Assembly (NCBI RefSeq): GCF_024763615.1
Contig: NC_077223.1
Coordinates: 81,840,627-81,904,626 of the forward strand
Length of the DNA stretch: 64,000 nt
Source of the DNA: Phlebotomus papatasi
Taxonomy: Eukaryota; Arthropoda; Insecta; Diptera; Psychodidae
Direction of reading: 5' to 3'
The notes beneath the pieces were generated by a model. It was not told the DNA's origin and did no database searches. It was given only the letters and a program-made list of their open reading frames with translations. Below, piece by piece: positions 1 to 12,560 of this stretch. How positions within the stretch are numbered: the first letter of the stretch is position 1; each line of letters opens with the position of its first letter. A program made the translations under genes and the position numbers.

Positions 1-1370
1 CAACGCTTTCAGCTGCGGAATTCTCGATATGCGACAGAAAATGAAATCAAATCCTGAAATGTTACTCGGCATCCGAGGCATGAGAAGAAGTAAATTTCAT
101 TTCAACTTTTTTATATTCGTATCTGTTTATTGGATTGTGTCTTTCACTGTGGTTTGAATACTTGTAAAAGGAGGAGGGTAGTATGGTAGCTCAGTTGTTT
201 CCTATCACATCTCTCTTAATGCACTTTGCCATAAGATTTAGGGGTGAATCATTCCTTTAGCTTTGTCTTTTTATTGTCACTGCGTCTTGTGTTTAGGGTC
301 TTTGAATTTAAGATGTGGGGTTTTCCGTCGGTTTTCTTCAATTATATTAACAATGGATGAATGAACCGAAAGGGAATGAGGAATGTTGATGCCTGAATAA
401 ATTGCCATTTTTCCCCCCAAAAAACTCATCCTCCTCATTGAGAGATCTCTTTCAATTCATTCGGCAAGTATCGTTTTAGGGGCTCCTTCCTGGGGTTTCT
501 CAATCACACTGCAGTCGAAATCATTCCCGATGATATATTTGCCTTTCGCCCCATGCTCAATTTTTGTCACATAAAATACCAATACATGTTTCTGGGTAAT
601 TTCCTTAATGCGGAAATTCGGGAGGCCCTCTCCAACATTTGCAAAAGAACGGCCAAACTGGGAAAAGGAACATCAATGGGGGGAGAGATGTTGTGCATAA
701 ATCAGTCCATTGAACTATCTGGAATTTATATAGGGCTCGATATCGATGGGTTGTCACTTGCACAATTCATAAATTTCCATCTCAACCGATGACGCATCAT
801 TCGGAACACATTTCAGTCCGCAAGATGAGCACGTAAACACACATTGTAAACATTATTCAATGGATTGGAATAATATTTCTCTCGTTTGTTGACATCTTGA
901 CTGAAATTGATTACCGAGATGATGTTATTTTTGTGGCCTTTTCGCAAGGGTGTTTCATTCTCCAAAAGGGCAAAATTAAAAGGAAATGAGTTTTTTCGGT
1001 AGTAACTTCAATGGAAGCTCTTCAGATTAAAATTAAATATTTAGCTAAGGGGGTGTATAAAATTGCTTGGTAATATTCCATCAAGAGAGACAGCAAAGGC
1101 AAAGGAACAATGAACGTACTTCAAAGAAATGTAATTTTTGTGAGGAATTTAATATTACAAAATAAACGTTAAGATAGATCAGTATTCAAATTTAAATGGA
1201 TCACTCAGGCTTAAAAATGTCATCTTCTTTGACAGTTGACAGGTCTGTCATAATACTGTCATCTGCATAAATTAGTGTAGTTTAAAATAAATACTAATCT
1301 ATTAAGAGAATAAACATTTTTCCTCAGTAACTTTGTGAATTGATAAAAAAGAGATTATTAAACCTCGCAA
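1..1370. other. No gene recognised; unique AT-rich sequence
   Basis: Frames are short and lack family marks. Stretches at about 460-830 are less AT-rich and not repeated elsewhere in the window. No splice-site pair flanks a convincing coding exon. Confidence 0.4.
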
Positions 1371-2372
1371 ATTTTGCAAATCGCACGAACTCGTGACTTG
1401 GATGCTATATACAGTAGACTCTCGCTTAATGCGCGCAATCGACTCTTTTTCAATCGGCCGAAATTTGACAGTTGACAATTTTCACGTTTAATTATGAAGC
1501 AAAAATAATAAATAAAAATAATAATCGAATTCGCTGCAGTTCCTCTTATTTCATCATGATTCTTTCTTTATAATCGAGCGCTTTTTGTGGAATTTACAAT
1601 AATTTTGACGCCCAAATCTATCGATAATTTGGATGACATTTTGCACCAAATGCCCGATTGAGAGAGAGTCTACTGTACCTCAAAAGTACTTTTGCATTAT
1701 TTACCGTTTATTGGTTCTCAACCAAATTGAACCGAGTCACACGTCTTCAAAAAATCCGTCAGTCATTCATTCTTCAGTTCATTACCGGTTCAGAACCGAT
1801 TGGAACCGGTACAGTTTTATCGGAATTTCTAAAACCTTTCCAACGGCCCCAATACCATACGGCGTGATACCATTCGGATGAGGTGTACGATCTCTATAGC
1901 TTTTTTAAGTTTTGTCTTTGAAAAAAACGTTATAAGGAATGATTCAACGGAATTTTCGTATAAGGACGGATTGTTCACCTGGGTAATCTCTAAAACTTAT
2001 CTCTCTCCATATAAAAAAGTCAATTTATCATAGGTGTGTCAAAAAACATGGCTTTGAATTGGAAGGGGACTAGGGGGAAAATGAGGGGCATGTTAACGAC
2101 CCTTGAGTCATCTTATAGGGGGGATCCCCTGAAGATCCCAATCCGAAGCCTCTGTCTCTCACTGTTTGGTACTCTCGTGACAGCCGGTCAGATCAGATGG
2201 ACAGACGGACGCATAGACGAACAAAGAGCGTGATACCATTTTTCAGACATCATCTGAAACGCGAAGATTTGTTGAGAAAAGTGGTCTCCGGGGGTGGAAA
2301 ATGGAAATTCTGGAGGATGAGCAAATCGAATGATTATATACGAAGCTCTCTCTGTAGAATTCGAGCAGTAAT
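1371..2372 (+). repeat. Dispersed repeat G, copy 1
   Basis: A ~1 kb repeat seen at least six times in the window. It opens with a variant of GCTCGAACTC, carries runs of ACCGGTTCA/GAACCGATT words, then blocks such as GTTATTAGGAATGATT, CAGACGGAC and GTTGAGAAAAGTGGTC, and ends GAATTCGAGCAGTAA. The two ends form a short inverted repeat around TGCTCGAACTC. There is no coding capacity. This copy is split by a MITE at 1410-1677. Classification unknown (DNA transposon likely). Confidence 0.7.
1410..1677. mobile_element. MITE, ACAGTAGACTCTC family, AATCGG type
   Basis: Ends are TACAGTAGACTCTC and GAGAGTCTACTGTA, in inverted repeat, with TA at both flanks. The word AATCGG / CCGATT recurs inside both ends. 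It sits inside a G repeat, whose sequence resumes after it (GATGCTATA then CCTCAAAAG). Confidence 0.85.
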
Positions 2373-2444
2373 AATTAAATTTGGAAATGACATTGTTCCG
2401 AATATGGCCGTAAAAGGCGACAGAAAGTAGGAAAACAAACACAA

Positions 2445-2965
2445 AGAGTCAAACTTCTAAAAGAACTTATTTACTTGCTTCATTGCGAGTATTAGTTGCT
2501 CGCATGAAGTATACAGAAAAATTGAAAATTCTTTAGGTCACTGCGCACACTTCACTCTGAATATATAAAAATATTCCTTATGTAGGATAGCACGAAATAA
2601 AAATTCGGAACAATATGTTAAACGATTTACCGCAATCGGTAAAAACTTTTCAACTAAACGTATACTTCTGGGGAGATAAATTTTCTCCTGCTTTCTATCA
2701 CTAAATCTTAGAATTTTGACGTATAGAAGTGTTTCTTGTTAATTTTAACAATGTGTATGTTTTATCTTATGGAATATATAAATTTGAATGCGAGAATTTT
2801 TGACATTATCGTGTATTTGACAGCTGTCACTTGAATATCGGAGAGCTTTTTGTATCGACACGCAAAGAATTAAAAATAATATAAGTGTTGTGGGTTCAGA
2901 AGAAATTTATCACTAGTTCTCTACTAGACTTTATTTATACCACCAGATGGATTTGCTTTACATTA
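2445..2965. other. No gene or repeat recognised
   Basis: AT-rich sequence without a supported open frame or match to other parts of the window. Confidence 0.35.
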
Positions 2966-3243
2966 CACTGGTAAAAATAAAAGGGTCAAATTGACCCTTT
3001 TCAACAAAAATGGATTTGACCCTTTGAAAGGTACACTTGAATCTTTTGAAAATTTGTATGCATATTTATCACGATAGTTCGTGTTTTATCGTAAATTTAT
3101 CACTCTTATCGTATTTCTCTCATCTGAGCGAACACCAAAAATGACTTTTTCATTGTTTTTGTTCGTATATTCCAGAATTAAATAGGTGTCAAAACAGTGA
3201 CCCTTTCAAAGGGTCATCGGTGACCCTTTTATTTTTACCAGTG
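2966..3243. mobile_element. MITE with CACTGGTAAAAATAAAAGGG ends
   Basis: 278 bp with near-perfect inverted terminal repeats of about 20 bases and TA on both sides. The inner word GGGTCA/TGACCC recurs next to each end (GGGTCAAATTGACCC on the left, GGGTCATCGGTGACCC on the right). Confidence 0.85.
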
Positions 3244-5139
3244 TACTATAAATTGGTTGATGCGAGAATTCAATCGCAGTCCTTTCATGTCACTATTCAT
3301 TGTACCACATTTAAGTTGGTACAGATAAAATAGTTTCTGTTCTGTTTAACAAATCTCTACTCTTATCATTTGTCCTTATAAATTTGGAAGCACAATAACT
3401 GTTAAAAGACATCCGCAAGTGTCAACAATGTATGTCAAATACCTCCATTGCGCTTTCAGTGCACAATGTAAAAGCCTCTTGATTGGCACTTTTATCTCAC
3501 TAGTGACACCTTTTCAGCACCGCTTTCATTTCCTTCGTCTACTTCCAGCATCCCCTATGGGGAAAATTTACATCGGCACTATTTCATTTTCACCAGAACC
3601 CCGCACTCAATAGACGGAAATTAATTTTCATGAAGTTTTTGCTTCTTTTTTTTTTGTCCCACACTATGTCCAATTCACGCACAGATATAGTGAAAGAGAA
3701 TATTGACTGTCGGCATTGGGACTTATGAGATGGGTAAATAAATAAACGAAAGGAAGGAGGAATGGGATAGGAGAGATGACGTTGGAAAATGATTTTGAGG
3801 GCAAGAGGCCAATATCTTGGCGATTTATTATTGAGAGTGGGAGATAAATATTGCAAAAAGGTGGAGTATGGAATTTTTGTTTGAAAATAGGAGCTGTCAA
3901 GTATTTCATATTTGACGGCTATTGCGGAGAGTTTGATGGGCGGGTGACATCTATCGTTAAGATGATTAATTGAAATTGATTTACTACTGTACTTTTGTGC
4001 TACGGTTTTGAGTTAGTTGTAGGGATACTTCCTGGGGAGACTTCTTATTGGGGATTTTGTGGCTTTCCTGGTGCCATCCTTTGGATTTGTATGGCATCTC
4101 CGGGAACAGGAAAAGCAATATCCCAGAAGTGCAGAGATAGCGAACGGGCACACAACTTCCCACCCAAGCCACAATGAGCTCTTCCCGCATTTCCCATCCA
4201 AGCGCCAGACGGGGCGGACAGTTGGCAGAATTTACAGCGCGATGCCATACCACTTAATGGCGGTCTCGGGGCTAAACTCTCGTGTGTTACCGAGACATTT
4301 TTCATTTGGCGCTTCCAGGAGTAGTACACCACCCTCAGACCCACAGAACGATAAATACGTCAATTACAGTTGTGTACAGAACGACACTCCACCAAAGAGG
4401 GCCTACTTCCCGCGACCCCATACCCACCTTATCCTTCCCTCCGGGAACATTTGCAACAAAACGCGAAGAATCAATATACAAGACCACAGACTTGGAACTC
4501 CAGCAATATATCTCCTTTTCAGAACACCTTCAAGCAGAAGGTGCAAGACACCCAGTCCCCATCCCTTCGGAAAAAACTTCCCCATGGGACTTAAATGGAC
4601 AAAAGGAGCCCAGCAATTGGTTTGATAAATCTAAACTTTGATATTTGCTGAATTGCTTCATTTGCACAAAGTTGTGTAGTTGGGAGTTTGGCTAAGTTTA
4701 TCCCATACCGTTCTCAGATTGTATACCGATTATTATTTGTACGGAGAATCTCTTTTAGTGCACAAATTTCCAATAAACTCAAGTTTTTAGTGCAGTCTAG
4801 GAACTTTCTCAAGCAATATATTCAATATCAGTTCAGATGAGAAATATTTTATAGAGCTTAGTTGAATATTGCATTTATCATTTTGCCTTCTATCTCCATA
4901 TCGGTGCTCTCAGTAAGGAATTTAATTTATAAACTATTCGTATAAGATTAGGGCTTAAACAAAGTGACTGTCAAATTCTAAATGCATGCGGTAGAATATT
5001 ACTATAAATAATTTTGTGTCCTGTGGTTTTGCAAAAGAATATTGAAAGAAAATTAAAGCAGTGTTAACGGTAGGTCGACTTGTAGAAGATTCCAGCGAAG
5101 TTCCCAAATTACTATCTTTAACCGTTTGCTTTATAGAGG
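3244..5139. other. Unique block without a recognised gene; GC-rich patch at 4050-4630
   Basis: 4059-4625 (+) is open for 188 codons without a recognised domain and has overlapping open frames on both strands, as expected of a GC-rich patch rather than a gene. No splice sites or codon pattern support it. It may be an untranslated exon or a conserved non-coding block. Confidence 0.3.
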
Positions 5140-5990
5140 AAAGGCTCATAATTTTGTCCAGTTTCTTATTTTGGACACTTTGATGATAAAATTGGACACT
5201 AAAAATAAATTGATTAAAATTATGGATTTTTATTCCAATATTTGATGAATAATGAATTCTGTCTAAATATTTGTTCTTTTTAGAAGATTTTAACACTAAA
5301 TACGTTAAATTTTAAATATGATTTGAGTTAAAATTGCTTTGTTGAAAATTCAGTGTGAGCAATTGCTTACGAGAAATATGACAGAACTTCGTGGCTTACT
5401 TCAGTCTTATTTAGCTGTGGTGAAGGACTAACAATGTTTCTTCGCTTTTTTTAAATGATATTATTGAATATTCATTGAATATTGTGTTGATTCACGTTAG
5501 TAGTGATTTGTACATTTGACCTGAAGTGAGATTTGCCTTATGAATTATATTTTTCGTGTGAAAAGTGGGAAATTTTTTAAGACATTTACCAGTGAGGTGA
5601 TACTCCTTATTTTGGACAGGTATTTTTTTCACGAAATTTCGTGAAATTTTAGCTTTTGTGATGACTAGGTTGGACAAATGTCTGGAGAAACAAAGGAGCA
5701 TCATCTCTACGAACGAGATGTAGCGAGAAAAGCCTTGAAAGGCTCCCGGAAAGGCCAGGGAATGAGCGAATCCGCACGTACTTGGAGTACCGAAGTCAAC
5801 TCACTTTAATGAAGGATATGGAAAGTTTCCGGGTTTCTTGTGACATTCTACGTTTCCCTTACATGAACAGGAAGAGGACTTGGTAAGATTGGTTCATTAA
5901 ATGAAGAACAATGGGCATCCTCTTGAGACGGATTAGCTGTCCCAATTTACAGCCAAGTTGTCCGAATTAATAACCGTCCAAATAAGAGTC
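5140..5990. mobile_element. Decayed pogo/Tigger-like element (TTGGAC words)
   Basis: The words TTGGAC and GTCCAA recur (near 5158, 5172, 5190, 5615, 5670, 5959, 5977), as in the MITEs at 9.1, 22.6 and 47.6 kb. Between them lies a short helix-turn-helix reading frame (next entry). Outer ends are too decayed to fix. Confidence 0.45.
5678..5809 (+). pseudogene. Remnant of a pogo/pipsqueak-type helix-turn-helix
   Basis: 43 codons from ATG to TAA. The stretch ARKALKGSRKGQGMSESAR resembles the first helices of the HTH-psq domain of pogo-like transposases (pattern: ALxAVRKGxMSxREAAR...YGVPRSTL). The WSTEVNSL that follows fits the end of that pattern only loosely, and no downstream DDE region is seen. 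Assigned by eye. Confidence 0.4.
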
Positions 5991-7570
5991 AAATTCACCT
6001 CTACATATCTATTCATTTTTAAACATATTAAGACTAATTGTAGTAAAAACAAGGACAATAAACCCTTGCCAAGTTTCTAAACAACCCTTCTGAATAGAGA
6101 GTAACAAAAAATATCAATTAGTATTGAAAATATCGCACTTCAAACTTGGAACATCGATGCTTATAAGCAGACTGAACCAAATTATGAGCCTTTACCCTAT
6201 ATTCTGTTCACGGTAACCGCGCAAAAGATTATAGAGTCTATAATCTGAATATATTTGTATTCTTCTGCAGTGTTTATTATTATAAATAACCTAATTAATT
6301 TAACTTATTTATAACAAAAAGAAAACAAAAATTGTAAAACCAACCCAGAACTGACTTAAACGCTCCCATTACACCCTCACCATGGCCCGGTGTAAGCAAG
6401 GGTAAAATTCTCGTTAAAAACACTCATGTATCCGGATTTAAAGTGAGCAGCTATGATGAAAAAAATGAGGAAAAGAAACAGAATCACGTTCTATTGACTT
6501 TAGAATTCATACCCTTGTCCCAACCTTATGGTATGACAAAGAAAAGGTCTCCAAAGTTTCCTTGTTGTACCTCGAGAAGGAGTGACAAGAAGAAAAATAA
6601 AAGAAAAACTAAACGAGGACGATGAAATGCCCAAAGACACGGGGAAAGTGTGAGAATGGGTTCTATAGGAAAATCCACATTTGCCAGATGATCGTTTTGG
6701 CGCGATAAGAACAAGTGCCACTTGAGAATGTAACAAAAGAACAATGTTTTCCTCACACATTCACCATGGGTATAAAATATCCTCAACCACCCCCCGATAT
6801 TCGAGGGGCTAACCCACAATCACTTGTGTGGCACACAATTGGAAAGGGGTTGAATTGGGTGAAAGAATGTTCAAGTGGCAAGTCCTTTCGATATATACAA
6901 TTTCAGCAAGAACAACAAATAAAATTGAAACACGAGTTCGATGCTTGGGATCCTTGGGATACTGCGAAGTACGAGAGAAATGGTTGATTCTACAGTCTAG
7001 ACAATCAAGAGGACATGATACTCCTTTTACACTCTCTTCTTTTGCACAACTTTCATATCAACGACAAGGGTTCACAGCGAGGTGAGAGGAAAACTTACAA
7101 TGGACAAACAAGAAAACTCCTTAAGACAATTTTCTCAATACATTAAAAAAGCACTCAGATAACTTTTATGGAAATGAGGAAAATTTAGCAATTTAAATAA
7201 GGGATTTCTACCTCATTCTTACTTTGATTTGATTTGTAACTCACGCTTTACCACTTGTTTAGCTTGTCGAAAATTAATCAACTTGCAAATTTCGGTTGAA
7301 AAATTATAAGACCGGTAAGACCGTTTCACAACGGTTATCACAAAAATCACATTTACTGCGATTACCAAATTTTGTTTATTTAAATTTTCTTTAGTGTAGT
7401 TAGTTATAGTCTTACTAACATTTCTTCTGAAGGTAAACGTAAATAAACGCATTAAATGTATATTAAAATACCGTGAAAGTGTCTTTTCAATGCATGCCTC
7501 TACACGTGGTAACTTTTAGAATATTATATTACTTTATACGGGTTTCGGTAAAAATCCCATAATTGTACAG
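5991..7570. other. No gene recognised
   Basis: Mostly AT-rich. 6440-7090 is a less AT-rich unique block with short overlapping frames and no known domain. Confidence 0.35.
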
Positions 7571-8365
7571 AAATTAAAATTCCGAAAGTCAAAATCCTGA
7601 AAGCCAAAATCTCGAAAACCAAAATCCCGGAAACCAAAATGCAGAAAGCCAAAAATCCTGAAAGGTAAAACCCCAAAAGGCAAAATTCTGAAAGTCAAAA
7701 TCTCGAACGCCAAAATCCCGGAAACCAAAATCCCGGAAACCAAAATGCAGAAAGCCAAAAATTCTGAAAGGTAAAACCCCGAAAGGCAAAATCCCGAAAA
7801 CCAAAATCTCGAAAGCCAAAATCCCGGAAACCAAAATTCAGAAAGCTAAAAATCCTGAAAGGTAAAACCCAGAAAGTCAAAATCCTGAAAGTCAAAATCC
7901 CGAAAACCAAAATCCCGGAAACCAAAATCCCGGAAATGAAAATGCAGAAAGCCAAAAATCCTGAAAGGTGAAACCCCGAAATGCAAAATCCTGAAAGGCA
8001 AAATCTCGAAAACCAAAATCCCAGAAATGAAAATGCAGAAAGCCAAAAATCCTGAAAGGTAAAACCCCAAAAGGCAAAATCCTGAAAGCCAGAATCCCTA
8101 AAGCCAAAATTCTGAAAACCGAAATGCCGGAAACTAAAAGCTTAAAAACCAAAACCCCGAAGGCCAAAATCGCGAAAAGTCTAAATCCCGAAAACCAAAA
8201 TTCCGAAAGCCAAAATTACGAAAGCCAAAATACTGAAAGCTAAACTCTCAAAAGCCAAAATTTCGTAAGCCAAAATCCCGAAAACCAAAATCCTGAAAGC
8301 CAAAATACTGAAAGCCAAGCCAAAATCCTGGAAGCCAAGACAAAATCCCAAAAGCTGAAATTCAA
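7571..8365. repeat. 15-bp minisatellite
   Basis: About 50 units of a 15-base word close to CCGAAAGCCAAAATC, with variants (GAAAACC, GGAAACC, GAAAGGC). The order of variants repeats roughly every 110-130 bases (for example AATGCAGAAAGCCAAAAAT followed by GGTAAAACCCC), so there is a higher-order period. On the - strand the 15-base unit gives long open frames of F/G/R/D that are an artefact of the period. Confidence 0.93.
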
Positions 8366-8420
8366 AATTATTAAAACTGTCATAGCCATTCCCATGATTG
8401 CACCCATGCTCCAATTTCGT

Positions 8421-8508
8421 CCCTTTCAGGATTCTGGCCATTCGATATTTTGGCTTCCGGAATTTTAGCTTTCGGTATTTTGGCATTCGGTATTTTGGTC
8501 GTCACCGC
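8421..8508. repeat. Inverted block of the same minisatellite
   Basis: About six units in the opposite orientation (word GATTTTGGCTTTCGG and variants: TATTTTGGCTTCCGG, TTTTAGCTTTCGG), 55 bases after the main array. Confidence 0.8.
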
Positions 8509-9100
8509 TTTATACTAACCTCGATAACTGCAACTGTTTAGGAGAAGTCAAGTTATGACCGTTTCCGGTTTTAGTTACAAGGGTTTCAGGTTTCTGAGGT
8601 TTCGCGTATCACTTTTTAGGTTCATAGACAACTGACAAAGCTTCTCTATATATAAGTCACCCATTGATGGAAGTTAAGTATTAATTTTTCAATTATTTTA
8701 GTCACCATCTTAGTATTTAAAACAGTCGTCAAACTAGAAGTTTAGCCGAGTTCCCCGAAGGTTTCAAAATTCTAAAAAGCAATCAATTTTCTTGGTTTTT
8801 CAGAATCTAATACACCATTTTCCTTTCTTAATGTTTCAATCCCAAGTTAGATTTTTCCAAAAAATATCAAAAAATTAAAATTTAAGCAGTTTATCCATAT
8901 GGCTACGCCTAAAACCCGTATAAGTCACCATTGCTCAGATTCTATTGAAACGATTTAATTTTTAAAGGTAGAAGCTGAAAGGCTTTGAATGTCCAACAAT
9001 CCTCCTCTTTTCACAAAATATTAAATAGTATAAAAATCTTGAAGTCCTTATAAATTTTATAGAAAATTAGAAAAATGTTTTGTTATTGTAGAAAATAACA

Positions 9101-9353
9101 TAGTGTAAAGTGATACAAGTTGGACATAATGTTACAAGTTGGACCATTCGGCGGTACAAGTTGGACATGGCTTTTTTCTTGATAAATACAGTACAAAATT
9201 TGTTTTTAAGCACAAGGAACCAAATTATAAAACTAAAGCATTAAAAATATACAAATAAAAATGAAGTACTAAATTTATCAAGACAAAAAGCCCTGTCCAA
9301 ATTGTACCATTGTCCAACTTGTACCAATGTCCAACTTGTACCACTTTACCCTA
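9101..9353. mobile_element. MITE, GGGTAAAGTG / GTACAAGTTGGAC family, copy 1
   Basis: TA-flanked, with GTGTAAAGTG and CACTTTACCC ends. Three copies of TACAAGTTGGAC (with variants) stand inside the left end and three of the complement inside the right end. The middle is the same AT-rich core as in the other two copies. Confidence 0.88.
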
Positions 9354-10276
9354 GAACATCAAAACCACATAAGAAATTGCATATCCATCTCTTCTCCTTC
9401 CGGATCATCGCATCCTTTTCAAGTTTCTTTCCATTGAGTCGCATGTAACAAGATTATTCAATGGAAAATGACATGTCTTTTAATAAAATATCACATTGAT
9501 GACTCTCTGCATGGTTTAGATGTGCATCTGATATGCAATCATTCTGCAAAAGACGTATCCTCTAGAGGCAAGAAATTGCAGCCCAAGGGATGTTTTCCTG
9601 CAACCTCAAACCCCAACTCAGTTGACATCAATGTCATTCCCAGTGGGAATTGAGGATTTTTCCCCAAGTGTTGACATGCCGAGGAAGAGCTGAGAAAAAT
9701 CCTCAACGGTTTAAGTATTTGGGAAGTGTGAGAAGTGGTGGAAAAAAAAGTATCAAATTCCATTTGGGTTTTGTACGGTGGGATTGAGTGAAATTGATAC
9801 CATTTCGCCCTAGATAATGGGCCATCATCCATGTTGATGGGAATTTATGCACTTGGCAATCGGCACATTGTAGCACTCAGCAATCGACAAACATCCTCCT
9901 CAAACTCTTTGTTGGTCCATCCAACTTTTGATGGTTAAATTGATTTCGTATTAAAATCCTTGTTGATGGAGTGTTCTGTGGAGTGTTCATTTTGGGCTTT
10001 GGCGTCTAAATGGTCCCTGATATCAACCACACTGAATAATATGTGGTTGAGACACGAATAACAATAAACGATTACTTTTAGGAGCTTTTGTTTGCTTTTA
10101 CACTGTGAGACGAAATAAGAAGCATTTTCATTGTTGATTTAGCAGAAGACAAGTTTAATTTACAAAATTCTGCAATTAAGGATTTCATCGATTTCTATAC
10201 CCTAACCTTCTGAGGACCAATAAGAGATCAAAACAAAGTAATAATAATAAAGCAAGTTAAATATGGTAAAAGGGAG
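9354..10276. other. Unique block, no gene recognised
   Basis: A less AT-rich stretch at about 9420-10020 without a supported reading frame; nothing recognised. Confidence 0.35.
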
Positions 10277-10705
10277 TAGGGTAAGTGTGCCAAATTTCGG
10301 CATAGTTCTATGCAAGCGCTAAAGTCTCAAGTTTGAAATGTAATATATTTAATAGAAATTAATTTTTTTTATTTTTCTACTTAAGGAGTGTTGATTAGAA
10401 CCTTCTAGACAGTTTATCGTCTTTATTTACTCTAAAATCATTCTTAATAATTTTAAAATGAATAAAAATGTAGACATAGCTTTGGTGCCCTATTTCGGCC
10501 ACCTTCATCCTCATAGTTAATTGCCCTTCGGGAATTCATCAAATGTCTTTTTCATGTCATCTCGTTTGTCGAAGCTACATTTTTTGTTATTCTTTTGCAT
10601 TGTATAATCTCTGGAGTATGTAAAAACTAAAAATTCATGAAAATTCGAGGAACAAAAAAGGTGTCCGGAATTGCAAGCTGGCCGGAATTTGGCACACTTA
10701 CCCTA
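10277..10705. mobile_element. MITE with GGGTAAGTGTGCCAAATT ends
   Basis: 429 bp, TA-flanked; left end GGGTAAGTGTGCCAAATT, right end AATTTGGCACACTTACCC. The inner words TTCGGC / GCCGGAATT recur near the ends. A decayed right half occurs at 62566-62690. Confidence 0.85.
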
Positions 10706-12560
10706 AATCAGTGCAGTACGTCTCTTATGAGGATGAAACTTTAAACGGAAATATGAAATTGGCATAAATTACGTGAAAACATTATACGTGGATTTTTTTA
10801 AATCAAAGTTTTAATATCGAGAAGAATGTTACAGTTGCGAACATAAAAAATTAATGGGAAAAATTGTAGATTGGGTGGCATATGTTCTGACTGACGCTCA
10901 ATAAAGAATTTAAAAAAGAAAATTCCTGAACATATTTTAATATATCGCAAATATTACGAAATCGTAAATAATTTTCTGGATATTACCAAATATCTAGCAA
11001 AGACAAGATAAAAATAAGCACTAATTAGGACTTAGTGAAATAACACTGTTTTCAACTTTATTTTTCTTTAATAAAATAGGGCTTTAAATATTTGTACTTG
11101 TTCTTAAGTCTTGTTTGGTACAATTAGTAACTGAGTTGTAAGGTAAATGATTTTTTTCTTTCAATATTTAAATACCAATATTTTCAAATTATTTTCTGGT
11201 TTTAAATTTTATGAACTGACCAAAATTTTACTTTTGACATACCAAAATTTATTATCAGTCATGCACTCAAAATTTTGTCAGAAAAACAGTTAATTCAAAT
11301 TTTTAAAAGCAAGCGTTATTATTAACGTTTTTTCTCTTATTGCATTTCGGCATTTTCTTTCAAAATCACTTAAGTAAAACATCTCAAACATGTTACATAA
11401 AATTAGTAAAGTGGATTAATGTGGATACTAAATGAATATTGTTAAACTTTTCTACTGTAACCCCATTCATCGATCTTTCACTTCAAGAACTATCTACTGC
11501 AGAACATAAAAAATTCACCATCGAGAGTGGCAAAGGCAATAAAAGAAATATAACCACAGCCAAATAGTGCGACATAAAAGTAAAAGTCCATTCTTTTGAC
11601 TTTTCGTTTCCTGGGTGATGACGTTTTATGATTAATCGTTGAACGCGCGCGTTCTCAAAAACCTTCCACATGCGAAGCTTTTTATTCCTGGAATGGGAAT
11701 CATCATTCGTCTTTGATTCCATAAATACATGAGACAGCGTGACAAGCTGGAGGAAAAACACTAAAATTGGGGTTGGGCAGAGACTTTGGGAATAGCTGGA
11801 AAGACAATGATGAGGGGGTGTCAGAAGTGACGAAAGCTTCACGCGCCAAAAAGACTTCACTGCGGATGAATTATGGACAAAGATGACATGCAGGGGATTT
11901 GCCTCTGGAGAAGAAACCTGGGCAAACATTTCTCCCTCGCAACTTTCATATTGTCATTTGTTACCCAATTCGACATGGTTTCGTCTCAAGACGATGCCCC
12001 CTGAAGGAGGTCACACAACCAAGAAATGAATGAGTCACGAATGACTGAGAAAATTTATTAATGTTTCCCTTCAGTCATCAGTAGAACACCCAAGGAAGGG
12101 GCCTGTGGTTGGATCAAGAGGATGATTGGTGTGAATAAATTGATGAATTATAATCTACAACGTCTTGGGCCGCTTCAGTACATGAAGAGAATCCAACATT
12201 GAAAATCTCATTGCAAAATTTTTCATTATCACTACGCACACTCCAAAAATTTCTAATGGATGATGCGTCTGAAGCGGAAATTTAAATAGGAAAACCACAC
12301 TAAATGAAGCATAAGCAAATGAGAAAAATGATGAAAGCTGCATGAGTGTCGCTGTCACATAGTAATTTCAACAATTTTTCATTGGTACCCATAAAAGAAC
12401 TCAGTATTTGCACAATGACGTGACTTGCTTTATGTCAGTTGTGTCTGTTTATGAAATTATTTTTTGAAAAACAAATGAATATCGTTGTTTTAATTCAAAC
12501 AATGGAGTTTGATTGATGAGAAAAAGCAAGCAACAGGATTCTAACCACAAAAATATTTAA
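10706..12560. other. No gene recognised
   Basis: 10.7-11.45 kb is AT-rich. 11.48-12.45 kb is a less AT-rich unique block with a 148-codon - strand open frame (11929-11483) that shows no known domain, no splice context and unremarkable composition. Confidence 0.35.

Noticed and set aside
4059..4625. 188-codon + strand open frame as a gene
   Set aside because: Long frames on both strands overlap it, so the absence of stops reflects base composition; no domain found.
7534..8486. Six overlapping open frames of 74-101 codons on the - strand with FGFRDFGF repeats
   Set aside because: They follow from a 15-base period (five codons) and occur in shifted frames; there is no start context or splice site.
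11483..11929. 148-codon - strand open frame
   Set aside because: No recognisable domain, no splice signals, composition like the surrounding unique DNA.
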